A stretch of DNA of 64,000 nt, taken from assembly GCF_004330295.1 (NCBI RefSeq), contig NZ_SJOJ01000006.1, positions 62,001 through 126,000 of the forward strand. Reading direction: 5' to 3'. The stretch comes from Rahnella victoriana (GTDB taxonomy: Bacteria > Pseudomonadota > Gammaproteobacteria > Enterobacterales > Enterobacteriaceae). Position numbers and translations under genes: made by a program. Below, one piece after another: positions 23,155 through 31,730 of the stretch (position 1 is the stretch's first letter; each line of letters begins with the position of its first letter). Below the pieces are notes generated by a model. That model had not been told where the DNA came from. It saw nothing but the letters and a program-made list of their open reading frames with translations, and did not search any database.

Positions 23155-24382
23155 TCCTTTTCTTAATCACTTTGACTGTATTTTCTTCACCCACCAGCCC
23201 ATCAAGGTAATCAACCCATCGGTCCAGTGCTTCTTGTTTTTGCGGGATGTATTTACTTCGGTTATAAATTCCAGCAACGCCTCTTATTGTGTGTCCAAGC
23301 AGTTGCTCTACTACAAAAAAATCAACTCCCATATCGTTGAGACTTGTTGAAATCGTTCGTCTCAAGTCGTGTAATGACCAGCGTTTCTCATGCTTTAAAG
23401 AAACAAAGTTAGTACACCCCATCACGCTGACTGTTGAATCAGATTTCAATTCGCCGAGTATGTAGTTTCGCCTTTTAGTCTCTTCATGCAGGTTTATGAG
23501 CCACTGACGCATCTTTTGTGGAACAGGACGAACAATCTCCTCACCGTTTTTACTATGCTCCTTAGGCACAGTCCAAAGCCATTTCTCGAAGTCCCATTCA
23601 TCCCATGTGGATAGGCGTGCCTCACTGAGCCTGCAGCCGAAAATAAGACACAAAATACTGATCCTCTTTTTGTAATTCATCACACGGGTTTTCCCTTTGC
23701 CATGAAAGTAAACGCCCCACAGGTCGGCAACGTAACTTTCTTCAAGCAACCGCTCTCTCTTATTCTGATATTTACCAATATCACCAGGACTCAAGTCATC
23801 CAGCACATTGCATCGCACATACTGGCGTACCCGGCAGTATTTGAAGATCTGCTTTAACTCAATCAGCATCGCGGCAGACTGAACCGGTGCAATTTTCTTC
23901 ACGCGATCAAAGCATTTTATCCAGTCTGAGAGAGTACATTTCTCGACCGGAAAGCCCCCTATGTAGGGAAATATGTATCTCTCATAACGGCGATAAAGCC
24001 GCATCGTCTCCTTGCGTTTCTCCCTGGCATAGTTATCAAACCAGTAATCGATAGCGTTCTTAACGGTGACAGGTGTGAATAGGCTCTTTTTGGTGAGTTT
24101 GTTCTCTATCCGTGGATCAAGTCCTTGGGATAGCCATGCCCGGCACTCGTCCCTTTTCTCCCTAGCCTGTTTGAGTGTCATATCTGGATATCTGCCTAAC
24201 GTCATCCAGACCGGGGCGCTTTGTCGGCCAGAATGCCTAAAGAAAAACACAAAGCTTACGGATCCATTCGTGCTGACTCTGACAGACAGGCCTCGGCCAT
24301 CAGCCACCATCTTTTGACGCTGCTGCGGTTTACCCTCTAAGGATTTTAGCGCCTTGTCGCTTAACTTGTTCTCGCCAGCCAT
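23147..24382 (-). CDS. int: P4-type tyrosine integrase of satellite
   Basis: 411 residues. An N-terminal DUF4102-type arm-binding domain (LSDKALKSLEGK; VSFVFFFRHSGRQSAPVWMT; LGRYPDMTLKQAREKRDE) precedes a core-binding domain and the catalytic domain. Catalytic residues are visible: Arg in FGCRLSEAR, His-x-x-Arg in LHDLRRT, His in LLGHTIRG and Tyr in AGIYNRSK. It lies 165 bp from attR with arm-type repeats between. Its target is the M-M-I-H coding stretch of a phage protease gene. Confidence 0.97.
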   Translation of the reverse strand: MAGENKLSDKALKSLEGKPQQRQKMVADGRGLSVRVSTNGSVSFVFFFRHSGRQSAPVWMTLGRYPDMTLKQAREKRDECRAWLSQGLDPRIENKLTKKSLFTPVTVKNAIDYWFDNYAREKRKETMRLYRRYERYIFPYIGGFPVEKCTLSDWIKCFDRVKKIAPVQSAAMLIELKQIFKYCRVRQYVRCNVLDDLSPGDIGKYQNKRERLLEESYVADLWGVYFHGKGKTRVMNYKKRISILCLIFGCRLSEARLSTWDEWDFEKWLWTVPKEHSKNGEEIVRPVPQKMRQWLINLHEETKRRNYILGELKSDSTVSVMGCTNFVSLKHEKRWSLHDLRRTISTSLNDMGVDFFVVEQLLGHTIRGVAGIYNRSKYIPQKQEALDRWVDYLDGLVGEENTVKVIKKRSA

Positions 24383-24394
24383 AACACCTCATTC

Positions 24395-24415
24395 TGCAAT
24401 ACACATTGCAATACA
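24395..24415. promoter_or_regulatory. Probable integrase arm-type repeats near attR
   Basis: Tandem TGCAATACA copies spaced 12 bp start to start, in the int-attR gap; same arrangement as at 13455-13475. Confidence 0.65.
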
Positions 24416-24546
24416 CATTCATCCGCAACGCCCAGAAAACGTAGAAAAGCAATGCAAACAACATTCTTTCCTTCTTCATAATTAACAAAGAGTTAATGAA
24501 TAAAGCTGGTTCTCCATGCGTACCCATGAGGTAGTGTGATGGATAA

Positions 24547-24557
24547 TGGATCATCAT
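24547..24557. repeat. attR core of satellite
   Basis: TGGATCATCAT, identical to 13374-13384; separates satellite from the N-terminal half of the prophage protease gene. Confidence 0.88.
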
Positions 24558-24920
24558 CATGGCGTTTTCAGGCATGATTATAGGGTTACCCACCATGGCA
24601 ATCACCGAGGCCATTGAGGCGGCAAGACCGTCGATATACACGGTTTTGCTCGCCGTATGGCTGTTAAGCAGGTTGTAAATGGCAATGCCGTCAAAGACGT
24701 CGCCGCCCGGCGAGTGGATATGCAGATTGATATGATCCAGATCGCCCAACGCTTTCATGCTGCTGGCGAACTGGCGGGCAGTGACGCCCCAGTAACCAAT
24801 CTCGTCATAAATATAAATATCGGCGGTCTTGTCACCGCTGGCCTTCATGCGGAACCAGCTTTTATCCCCCGCAGAGGCTTTGGGTGACGCCCCCAGTTTA
24901 TTTCTTGGATTCTTTCGCAC
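24547..24920 (-). pseudogene. Prophage protease-capsid fusion, N-terminal part (interrupted)
   Basis: The first 125 residues of the prophage ClpP-like protease domain: SWFRMKASGDKTADIYIYDE, HSPGGDVFDGIAIYNLL and the catalytic Ser in IDGLAASMASV, ending at M-M-I-H where the satellite begins. In the present state the frame runs on about 70 codons into satellite DNA and stops at 24330. The remaining 551 residues lie at 11717-13384. The start overlaps the end of the portal gene by about 23 bp, as in intact head operons of this type. Confidence 0.93.
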
Positions 24921-26376
24921 TGGCTTCCCCTTTATCGTTTGCCGGGTCCGTGTCGAAGACCAGACCTAACGTTTTGTTTTCATCAACTTCCGCTTTGCGG
25001 CGGCGTTTAACATCACCAGGATTCGCACCGCGCGCCCTGACCCAATCCCCTTCCGTCGCAGCGCCACCGCGCAACAGCACGCGCCAGGAATTAGCCTCTT
25101 TCATCGGGTCAATCCATGGCATTACCGGCCCGCTGTAAACCGCATTAAACAACGTCGCCATATCCACATCAGGCGGGACATTGATCACGCCCGCCGTGAT
25201 CGCCATTTGCAACCAGCTGCGGTACATCGGGCGGGTCACTGCTGCGATAAAGGCATCCTGAAGAATTCCGTAGCCTTCAAAAGACTCAACCAGCTCCTGC
25301 CGCTGTGAGCTGTATGTACCGTTGTAGTTACGCGAGATGCTGGAAAAGCTGCTTCGGCTGCCGGCGGCCACCGCCCTGAGTTGCCCGTTTCGGAACGACT
25401 CAAGGTTAGGATTGGGACGATCCGATTTAATCATCCCGATTTCTTCGCCGGGTTCGAGGTCATTAAAGAGCATGCCGGGCTCAATATTGAGCTCGCGGGA
25501 GTCCTTACCATTACCATCCGCGCTTTCGTAAGATTGCCCGTCTCCTTTTTTGACGTACATACCCAGCGCGGCGGCAATACGTGCGGCCGTCAGTTCAGAA
25601 TCTTCATACTCTTTCAGTGCGCTCAGGCGGATCAGAATGCCGGACAGCAGGCTGTTTCCCCGGACCTGATGAAGCCGGCGCATGAATTTCAGGTGCATCA
25701 TGCCGTCTGCGGCGATTTCTTTGGTGTTACCGAGCGCCACACCTGAAGTCACCAGATTTTTATAGACGACATACTTTGTCGGGCGACCCCAGTCGTTGAG
25801 ATAGATCCCCTGACAAACACCCTTCCCGGTATCGTTCATTTCTAAAGGAATGTAGTCCGGCTCCAGCGCCTCAACCCAGAATGGAATTTTCGCCGTCGGG
25901 GTAAGTCCGGGGGCTGAACCCCTTACCATCTGGCCGAAAACCTCTCCGTCGCGCAGCCAGGTTCTTGCCATCAGCCGCTCAAGTACGGGGCGGGTAAACT
26001 GCCCTGTCACATCGGGCGAAACGGACCACTCTGCCCAGGCTGCCCGTATTTGTTTTGAGAGCTCATCGGCCACCAGCCCCGTTTTCAGGATGGGCTGCGG
26101 GTCAACCACAATTCCGCGAGCGCCGACAATGCGCTCTTCGAGTTTATCCAGCAGGCCAATCACCAGATCGTGATTATTGTCCAGCCAGCGTGCCTGCTCC
26201 CTGATCGACCGGCCAGCAAACTGCGTGAGCTGATTTGCGTTGCGGTTTTCCCGCTTCGCCCGGTGCGTACGGGTCGGCAATGCTGCCTCATAGGCATTGA
26301 TAGCCACACGGGACCGCAACCGGGAGGCTTTCCAGCCCGGCGAAAATATGCCAATGGCATCATCAATCAGGCTCAT
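24898..26376 (-). CDS. B: Portal protein B
   Basis: 492 residues from ATG 26376, which overlaps the gpW stop (ATGA); longer starts upstream would run through gpW. Lambda-type portal family: LIDDAIGIFSPGWKASRLRS at the N-terminus, NQLTQFAGRSIREQARWLDN, and the conserved ISRNYNGTYSSQRQELVES. Twelve copies form the DNA entry channel and terminase docking site. The satellite has no portal, so it must use this one or that of another helper. Confidence 0.96.
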   Translation of the reverse strand: MSLIDDAIGIFSPGWKASRLRSRVAINAYEAALPTRTHRAKRENRNANQLTQFAGRSIREQARWLDNNHDLVIGLLDKLEERIVGARGIVVDPQPILKTGLVADELSKQIRAAWAEWSVSPDVTGQFTRPVLERLMARTWLRDGEVFGQMVRGSAPGLTPTAKIPFWVEALEPDYIPLEMNDTGKGVCQGIYLNDWGRPTKYVVYKNLVTSGVALGNTKEIAADGMMHLKFMRRLHQVRGNSLLSGILIRLSALKEYEDSELTAARIAAALGMYVKKGDGQSYESADGNGKDSRELNIEPGMLFNDLEPGEEIGMIKSDRPNPNLESFRNGQLRAVAAGSRSSFSSISRNYNGTYSSQRQELVESFEGYGILQDAFIAAVTRPMYRSWLQMAITAGVINVPPDVDMATLFNAVYSGPVMPWIDPMKEANSWRVLLRGGAATEGDWVRARGANPGDVKRRRKAEVDENKTLGLVFDTDPANDKGEASAKESKK

Positions 26377-26591
26377 CGCGGAAACCTCGCCAGCCGGTAT
26401 TGCGGTCGCCCGCGCTGCGCTGCCAGTAACGTGCTGAGCCGTCGCTCCCATTTCTCGCGACCCTTTTGTATCTCGCTTAAGTTTTCCATCGTCATGGACT
26501 GCCCGTTGAAGGTGATGGATTTCCCCTGCAAGACGGCGCGTTCAGCGGTCATATACTGCTGGATCATGTCTTCAATATCGGCCTGATTCAT
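26373..26591 (-). CDS. W: Head-tail joining protein W
   Basis: A 72-residue gpW family protein: MNQADIEDMIQQYMTAERAV, GKSITFNGQSMTMENLSEIQ and a basic C-terminus. gpW is one of the connector proteins added below the portal. Here it sits between large terminase and portal, exactly as in lambda, with short overlaps on both sides. Confidence 0.94.
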   Translation of the reverse strand: MNQADIEDMIQQYMTAERAVLQGKSITFNGQSMTMENLSEIQKGREKWERRLSTLLAAQRGRPQYRLARFPR

Positions 26592-28690
26592 ACCCAGCCT
26601 CCTGATGTCGATGGCGCCCAGGCAGAAGGTTTATCCTCTGTCTTAGCACGGGTTGTTTTCGGTTTTGGGTGATTACTGCGGGGTTTCGGTGCGGGTGAGT
26701 CAGAAGGTGAAGACGGCGCGGACTGTTCAATGGGTTGTGCCCAATCAGGCGGTTTTTCCCAGTTTATCCGTTCGTACCCGCGCAAAATCACCAGCGCATG
26801 GGCGTAAACCATCAGGTCAAACGCTTCGTTCGCTCCTTTGCCAGGTTTCGTCCATTTGCCGTCAGCACCCCGTTCTTCATAGGTCAGTTCGTCGTAAAAC
26901 CACTCCCCCAGCCAGTCAGGAAAGTGAACGTAGTTAGCCCCCGGCGTATCGCGCTGAAGCGCATTACTGATCCGGTCTTTAAGCATATTGGTTTGCAGAA
27001 GATAGAGGGGCACGTCGCCGCGGGCCTCCGCCCGGCGGTTTGGGCGGTCGGTATTGTCCGGCAGTGACTTGGTGATCAGCTTGCTGCGGGTGGTGCTGTC
27101 GCCTTTGAAGAGATAAACGCGCTTGTGCACCCCATCACGGCGGCATTGACGCCAGAACTCATAGGCATTGCCGGTGACACCGTCTTCACCGCCGGAATCG
27201 ACGGCCATCGCCAGCACGGGCAGAAAAACACCCGGATTGCTGTTGAGTGGCCACTGCTTATCCAGTACGTCTGTTCGCAGTAAATCCCAGTCTTCCAGAT
27301 AGCCAGCCGGGTCAATCGGCAGGCTTTCGCCGTTCGGCCCCGTGCGCATCGACTGTTTAATGTTGTATCGGTCAACGACCCAGCGCTCACCGTGGGCGCC
27401 ATAGCCGATCACCTGCACAACGAACCGCCGGTTGCGTCCGCCCTGTACGTCAACGGTCGCCACCAGAAACCGCACCCCGTCAGGCACGGTGCGCTTGGTC
27501 ACGGTCGAGGCGCGCGCCATCAGGGTTTCGGATTTGCGCTGCTCAACGCTGGACTGAGGGATATAAGGCAGACCCCAGTCAGTATTGATCACCGCTTTAA
27601 GGGTTTCTTCACTGCCGTTCGCCTCGTAGTCCTGCTGAGCGGACAGCAACTTGTAGACCAGCTGCGAAAGCGTTTGGTACGCCGCGGCGGGTCCTTCCAT
27701 CCAGAATGACGCAATGCGCGATCGTCTGGCCGTTCCCGTGACAGTGCCATGACGGTCAATCTGTTCACCGTCGCGCAGCCAGACACCTTTCTGATTAAGT
27801 GCGCGTTTCTGCCCTGCTGTAATTTTTCCCCGGCAATGCGGACACTCTATGAATGCCGCCTCGCTGGCGACCACAGGGTCGGCAATATTCTGATAACCCT
27901 GCACTACGTCTTTCGCGGGCTGGAAGTGTTCGCCGCAGTGCGGACAAGGCCAGTACCAGCGTCGGCGATCGCCACGGTTATATAAAGAAAGAATGCCGGT
28001 GGTCGGCGGCGCCTCATGCAGTGAACTGCGGCGCCATTTGGTATCACGAATATCGCGACCCGGTGAGCTCTCCACCAGCGTCATGCCCGAAGACATAAAT
28101 GTCGTCGTACGTTTTGAGGCCAGCGTAAAAGCGTCCCCCTCACCGTCAATATCTTCGGGGAATCGGTCATAATCCGTCAGTGCAACGCACTTATAATCGG
28201 ACGAGGATATAATATTAATAGAGGGCCAGCCGATTTTGAGGTAGTTCCCTGCCCGGAATGTCCGGTCGTATACGTTGTTATCATTACGGCGTGGGCTCAG
28301 GCGTTTAGCCACTTCAGGGCTGCTGCGAAAGGTCCGGTCAAGGCGCTTTTTGCTGTGCTCACGCGCCTTCTCTTCCGTCATCTGGATAAGCAACATATCC
28401 GAAGGGTCACAGACAACGTTGTAAACAATCCAGCCGTCGATCAGACCGATGGTTTTACCTGTTCGGGACGGACCGACGAAGATCACGGCGTCGTACTCGC
28501 GGGATGCCAGGCAGTTCATGGGGTCGACAACATACGGTGCCAAATTCGGATCCCAGGGAACGGAGTTTCCCGCCCCCATCGGCACGCGCATATATTGGCT
28601 GACCGCATCGGCAACCAGCATGCGCCGCGGTGCGCGAAGAATGCCCGGTACATCTCTCCGGATGCCATGCGCTGAAGCCCGCTTTGCCAT
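26588..28690 (-). CDS. A: Large terminase subunit A
   Basis: A 700-residue lambda gpA family protein (GpA ATPase + nuclease). The Walker-A-like motif is VGPSRTGKTIG at about residues 72-82, with LIQMTEEKAREHSKKRLDRT after it. A zinc-binding-like WPCPHCGEHF...CPHC pair lies at about 245-290, and nuclease-domain residues include VDVQGGRNRRFVVQV and DSGGEDGVTGNAYEFWR. It cuts at cos and drives DNA into the head. It would be needed by the satellite too. Confidence 0.97.
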   Translation of the reverse strand: MAKRASAHGIRRDVPGILRAPRRMLVADAVSQYMRVPMGAGNSVPWDPNLAPYVVDPMNCLASREYDAVIFVGPSRTGKTIGLIDGWIVYNVVCDPSDMLLIQMTEEKAREHSKKRLDRTFRSSPEVAKRLSPRRNDNNVYDRTFRAGNYLKIGWPSINIISSSDYKCVALTDYDRFPEDIDGEGDAFTLASKRTTTFMSSGMTLVESSPGRDIRDTKWRRSSLHEAPPTTGILSLYNRGDRRRWYWPCPHCGEHFQPAKDVVQGYQNIADPVVASEAAFIECPHCRGKITAGQKRALNQKGVWLRDGEQIDRHGTVTGTARRSRIASFWMEGPAAAYQTLSQLVYKLLSAQQDYEANGSEETLKAVINTDWGLPYIPQSSVEQRKSETLMARASTVTKRTVPDGVRFLVATVDVQGGRNRRFVVQVIGYGAHGERWVVDRYNIKQSMRTGPNGESLPIDPAGYLEDWDLLRTDVLDKQWPLNSNPGVFLPVLAMAVDSGGEDGVTGNAYEFWRQCRRDGVHKRVYLFKGDSTTRSKLITKSLPDNTDRPNRRAEARGDVPLYLLQTNMLKDRISNALQRDTPGANYVHFPDWLGEWFYDELTYEERGADGKWTKPGKGANEAFDLMVYAHALVILRGYERINWEKPPDWAQPIEQSAPSSPSDSPAPKPRSNHPKPKTTRAKTEDKPSAWAPSTSGGWV

Positions 28691-29190
28691 CAGTCCTCCT
28701 CAGACGTGTCCTCCTCCGGTTCTGCATCAGTGACCTTCTGCGCAATCTGGTCACGCAGATCATCAATAATATTTTGTATACGCATCACGGCGGACGGCGG
28801 TAACGCACAATCTCGCTCGAGTACGTCCGGCAGCGTTTCCAGCACCTGAACCACGGCTTTCGCCATCACTGAAAACTCTCTTGCCACATCTTCTGCAGGG
28901 ATGAGCTGCCCCATGCTTTGTTCAAAGGTCAGACGCTCATTCTCGGCTTTCCAGTGCGCCAGCCGGTCGGACGGCGTCATTTCTGCCACGTCGCCAGAAA
29001 CCGTCGGGATCATCAATTCGGTTAACACATCGGTGACGGAAAATAATTTCAGTTTCGCGTTACTGCCCGGTGCCGGGTCGACGTTTTTCAGGCGCGCCGC
29101 GACCGTCTGCCGATGCACACCGGTGATCCCTGCAAGTTGGTTGATGTTCAGTTTGAGCGAGGCGATTTCTTGGTCCATGATGGTGAACAC
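28690..29190 (-). CDS. Small terminase subunit (Nu1 family)
   Basis: 166 residues from GTG 29190, or 162 from ATG 29178; the start is uncertain as neither has a strong ribosome-binding site. The N-terminal winged HTH (LNINQLAGITGVHRQTVAAR) binds cosB; a central helical stretch (LAHWKAENERLTFEQSMGQL) resembles Nu1 dimerisation, and the acidic C-terminus (DAEPEEDTSEED) would meet gpA. It directly follows cos. The short satellite protein at 15190-15414 resembles only its DNA-binding part. Confidence 0.92.
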   Translation of the reverse strand: MFTIMDQEIASLKLNINQLAGITGVHRQTVAARLKNVDPAPGSNAKLKLFSVTDVLTELMIPTVSGDVAEMTPSDRLAHWKAENERLTFEQSMGQLIPAEDVAREFSVMAKAVVQVLETLPDVLERDCALPPSAVMRIQNIIDDLRDQIAQKVTDAEPEEDTSEED

Positions 29191-29239
29191 TTTTTAAACG
29201 ATTCGACATCTTTACAATTTCGCATACTGCAAAATCAAT

Positions 29240-29345
29240 AACCTGCACAGATGATGATGATGACCCTAGATCGCGAAAACTAGCCGTTTTCCGCGAGTCC
29301 GCCGCCCCGTGGCAAGGCCCCCTGCCGGGAGTACCTTTCATTGCT
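29240..29345 (-). other. Prophage cos site
   Basis: Immediately upstream of the small terminase gene. On the minus strand GGGCGGCGGACT followed by CGCGG corresponds to lambda cosN (GGGCGGCGACCT then CGCGG), and downstream repeats toward nu1 would form cosB. The same region occurs with changes in the satellite at 15445-15545. The cut position is inferred by alignment with lambda. Confidence 0.88.
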
Positions 29346-29454
29346 AATAGTTTCATTTGATACTATAATTCAGGGCTGGCATTGCATTGTTACCCGAATT
29401 GCACGCAGGCGCATACGGGACACCATCGATAGTGACCTGCATATTAGCTCCAAT

Positions 29455-29481
29455 AAAAAAACCCGCCGAAGCGAGCCTTGG
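29455..29481 (-). terminator. Terminator after small membrane gene
   Basis: Minus strand hairpin (GCTCGCTTCGGCGGG) with a run of seven T, 20 bp after the gene ending at 29500 and before cos. Confidence 0.65.
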
Positions 29482-29499
29482 ATAAAACTAAATATATAT

Positions 29500-29922
29500 T
29501 TAACTTATGCGCTTAGACTTTTTCTTTCCATTAAACGCATCCTCAGTTACATAAAAGATGTGAATCCACATAGAGAAGACAAATACTGCAGCAGCACTAA
29601 TCCATGCAATTGCAGGAAGTCTTGCGTCCATAAATCCACCATAAGGAATTACGGACCAACAAAGACTGACATATGTATAGCATATGAAAAGAGGTATAAG
29701 GTTCAGTCTACTCAGAAGCAATAAGACAGCAGAGACCCCATAAACTAGCGCGAAAGTTAACCCAAAAGACACCTTTGCATGCTCAACTGTCATGAACACA
29801 AGGCAAAGGTTGAATACAATAACTTCGGCAACTATAAGCCAAAGATTCCCAATAGATGGACCACCATAAGCAATCCGGTGTAAACTTTTTTTGATTTCCT
29901 TCAAATCATCTTCTGTACTCAT
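29500..29922 (-). CDS. Four-helix membrane protein, probable cargo
   Basis: 140 residues, AT-rich, with about four hydrophobic segments (about 25-45, 50-70, 75-95, 107-128) and a cytoplasmic-looking N-terminus MSTEDDLKEIKKSLHRIAYG. It sits between the lysis cassette and cos. Composition and its own terminator suggest a moron, perhaps for superinfection exclusion, but the family is not recognised. Confidence 0.7.
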   Translation of the reverse strand: MSTEDDLKEIKKSLHRIAYGGPSIGNLWLIVAEVIVFNLCLVFMTVEHAKVSFGLTFALVYGVSAVLLLLSRLNLIPLFICYTYVSLCWSVIPYGGFMDARLPAIAWISAAAVFVFSMWIHIFYVTEDAFNGKKKSKRIS

Positions 29923-30275
29923 TTATATACCCTTCTTAAAAAGCGAACAACGTTCGCAACGGCAAATAAGCCTAAGGTGAACACCCTGACTGTGTTCAGG
30001 TATATTGATTTTCCTTTTTCATAATGTCTTTTCTACATCTTACTAATTCAGGAAAGCTGGTTCAATATAATTATAAAAAGTGTAGATTGAGGAGTTCAAA
30101 GTTGGAAAAAAATCTAAAATAAAGCGCCATTTTTGCATGAGTCTTGTTCAGGATCACGCAGCGCTTTACAGCGTGGCTAACCGTTTAAGTATGCGTTGCA
30201 CCGTGATAATCGCCATCTTTCAACGTGTAAAGGCGGTTAAAGCTCAAGTGGATTTTATTAGTCATTTAGCTGCAC
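29923..30275. other. Gap between spanin and membrane gene
   Basis: About 350 AT-rich bases. I see only very short frames; none has a good ribosome-binding site. A remnant reading YTLKDGDYHGATHT on the minus strand near 30200-30250 has no start codon and may be a decayed gene. Confidence 0.5.
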
Positions 30276-30809
30276 CTATTGAATTTTGCAACGCTTCTGG
30301 GCTTCAGCGGCATAGCCCTGAAGATACTGGATCACTTGGTCGTCTCTGCTGGTTGACTCTCTGAGACTGAGAACAGCTGATCCACCTGCTGGCGTGAGGT
30401 CGATTTGTACTGCATCGCCCAGGCTGCCGGTGCCGGAAGTGCTGTTCCCGACGAGCTGGCAGGTGGCAAGGTTTGCCGCGGCGATTCGCACCCGGCGAGT
30501 GCCAGCAGCAACATCAGCGCGCAACTTCTCATTCTTGGCCTGTTCATCTGCCATTTCCTTCGTGTGTTTGGCATCAAGCTCCGCCAGCGCGGCCTGTGCC
30601 GCTTCGGTGCGCGTCTGCTGGTTGGTCAGGTCAATCACTGCCTGATCGCTTTGTTTCTTCAGCTCCGCCGTGTGGGCTTCATTGCGTTTGGAAACGTCGG
30701 CATCCCAGCGCAGACCTTCAATCCACCAGGCCAGCACGGCTGCCAGCACAATGGAGACTGCCGTTTTCCAGTAAGCCTTCAGCAGAGCAGTAAACAGCGA
30801 TGTTTCCAC
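30276..30809 (-). CDS. Rz: Inner-membrane spanin Rz
   Basis: 177 residues: an N-terminal transmembrane anchor (about 12-30, AYWKTAVSIVLAAVLAWWIE), then a long periplasmic coiled coil rich in Ala/Glu/Lys/Gln (about 35-105) and the conserved ATCQLV region. With Rz1 it fuses inner and outer membranes at the end of lysis. Rz1 is embedded in another frame. Follows the endolysin gene. Confidence 0.9.
   Translation of the reverse strand: METSLFTALLKAYWKTAVSIVLAAVLAWWIEGLRWDADVSKRNEAHTAELKKQSDQAVIDLTNQQTRTEAAQAALAELDAKHTKEMADEQAKNEKLRADVAAGTRRVRIAAANLATCQLVGNSTSGTGSLGDAVQIDLTPAGGSAVLSLRESTSRDDQVIQYLQGYAAEAQKRCKIQ
30332..30547 (-). CDS. Rz1: Outer-membrane spanin Rz1 (embedded in Rz)
   Basis: 71 residues in the +1 frame inside Rz: signal peptide MRSCALMLLLALAGC with lipobox LAGC, then a Pro-rich mature part (PRQTLPPASSSGTALPAPAA). 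This is the standard Rz1 lipoprotein arrangement. The start could be one of several upstream Met codons; Met at 30547 was chosen for a usual signal-peptide length. Confidence 0.85.
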   Translation of the reverse strand: MNRPRMRSCALMLLLALAGCESPRQTLPPASSSGTALPAPAAWAMQYKSTSRQQVDQLFSVSESQPAETTK

Positions 30810-30819
30810 TGGGGGATCC

Positions 30820-31446
30820 TCAAATGCCTAATGCCTTTTTGGCGACAGAATATCGAGCCTGACGATCAGCCAGACCGTTGTCACCGCCGTTAATGCGTTT
30901 GGTCAGCCCCACAAAGTCGCCGGAGTCGGCAAAGCTGTTGCAGTTATTGGCCTTCCAGAACCAGCCCGCCGACCGCGCCGCGTATTCATCCTGCAGCAGC
31001 AGATCAGGATTGCTGATCAGGTCGATGCCCAGCGCGCGGCCACAGGCCAGATAATTATCGAGGAACGTGATTTGCTTCAGACCGCGCCCACGGAATTTGT
31101 ACCCATCACCCGCCGCTTTGTTGCCGTACCGGCCTCCATAGGCAAGATTGGCAATGGCGCGCTGGCGCTCTACCGGCAGAGGTCCTTCCCCATTCCGGCG
31201 CCCGAGCTGTTCCCGTTGTGATGCTGTGAGGCGGGTAAACACAGACAGACCGGCGATCGAATAGTTGAAGGACTCGACCAAGGTTTTGAATCCGCCGGAC
31301 TCATGCCCAACCTGAGCAATAAATGCCGCCTGACGTGCTGGCGTGGAAATATCGAATTCAGCCATCGTTGATACCAGGTGCGGATACCAGCGCGTGGCTA
31401 AGTCGGCGCTAAGTGAAGCCGCCCGGGTAAATTGGTCTTTTGTCAT
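30820..31446 (-). CDS. Endolysin, glycoside hydrolase family 19
   Basis: A 208-residue chitinase-like lysozyme of the GH19 family common in lambdoid phages. Motifs: AAFIAQVGHESGGF with the catalytic Glu, NLAYGGRYGN, GYKFRGRGLKQITFLDNY and TKRINGG. No signal peptide, so a holin is needed for release; two membrane genes lie immediately upstream. Confidence 0.94.
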   Translation of the reverse strand: MTKDQFTRAASLSADLATRWYPHLVSTMAEFDISTPARQAAFIAQVGHESGGFKTLVESFNYSIAGLSVFTRLTASQREQLGRRNGEGPLPVERQRAIANLAYGGRYGNKAAGDGYKFRGRGLKQITFLDNYLACGRALGIDLISNPDLLLQDEYAARSAGWFWKANNCNSFADSGDFVGLTKRINGGDNGLADRQARYSVAKKALGI

Positions 31447-31730
31447 TGCGGAAGTCTCAGGACTTTAATGATTTTCGCCACGTTCCCGCGCACGGCGAAT
31501 ATCGCAATGCAGATCACGAGGTTCAGTAAGAGGATGGCCCAGCGCGTGCCGTCGTAATGATCGAACAGGAAACGCAGTGGGACATGGCCGTAAATCAGGA
31601 TCAGCAGGTAGGCCAGCCACGACGCCCAGCGGCGATGTGTGGCCCCATTCTTTCGAAAGAAGCTCAGCCGGATAACCACCAACGTACACACCACCACGTT
31701 CAGGATTACCAGCGGGTCATTTATTACCAC
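31443..31730 (-). CDS. Phage holin-like membrane protein
   Basis: 95 residues from GTG 31730, chosen because GGAGG lies 7 bases upstream; ATG 31751 is the alternative. Three hydrophobic segments fit a class I holin-like or phage membrane protein family (PLVILNVVVCTLVVIRLSF; WLAYLLILIYGHVPLRFLF; AILLLNLVICIAIFAV). It overlaps the endolysin start by 4 bp. It could be holin or antiholin alongside its upstream neighbour. Confidence 0.75.
   Translation of the reverse strand: MVINDPLVILNVVVCTLVVIRLSFFRKNGATHRRWASWLAYLLILIYGHVPLRFLFDHYDGTRWAILLLNLVICIAIFAVRGNVAKIIKVLRLPQ

Larger units (their letters stand above)
13374..24557. mobile_element. 11.2-kb phage satellite integrated in the capsid gene
   Basis: An 11,173-bp insertion with an 11-bp direct repeat (TGGATCATCAT) at both ends splits one gene whose two parts fit together exactly. 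Contents, reading from the right end: P4-type integrase, AlpA-like regulator, Ntn hydrolase plus HEPN pair, divergent small regulator, Icd-like protein, three small genes, primase-helicase, origin, capsid/protease, cos, Nu1-like domain, tail protein I, and a repeat protein. There is no large terminase, portal or tail tube, so it must depend on a helper. The genome plan resembles P4-like and PICI satellites, and capsid-forming PICIs in part, but the reduced gene set (capsid plus cos plus one tail gene) is unusual. Confidence 0.93.

Noticed and set aside
13374-24557. Second lambdoid prophage remnant rather than a satellite
   Set aside because: Precise att repeats, its own P4-type integrase/AlpA/primase set and a complete origin with no decayed late genes fit an intact satellite better.
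30137-30364. 75-residue plus-strand frame near the spanin gene
   Set aside because: Overlaps Rz antisense and has no good start site.
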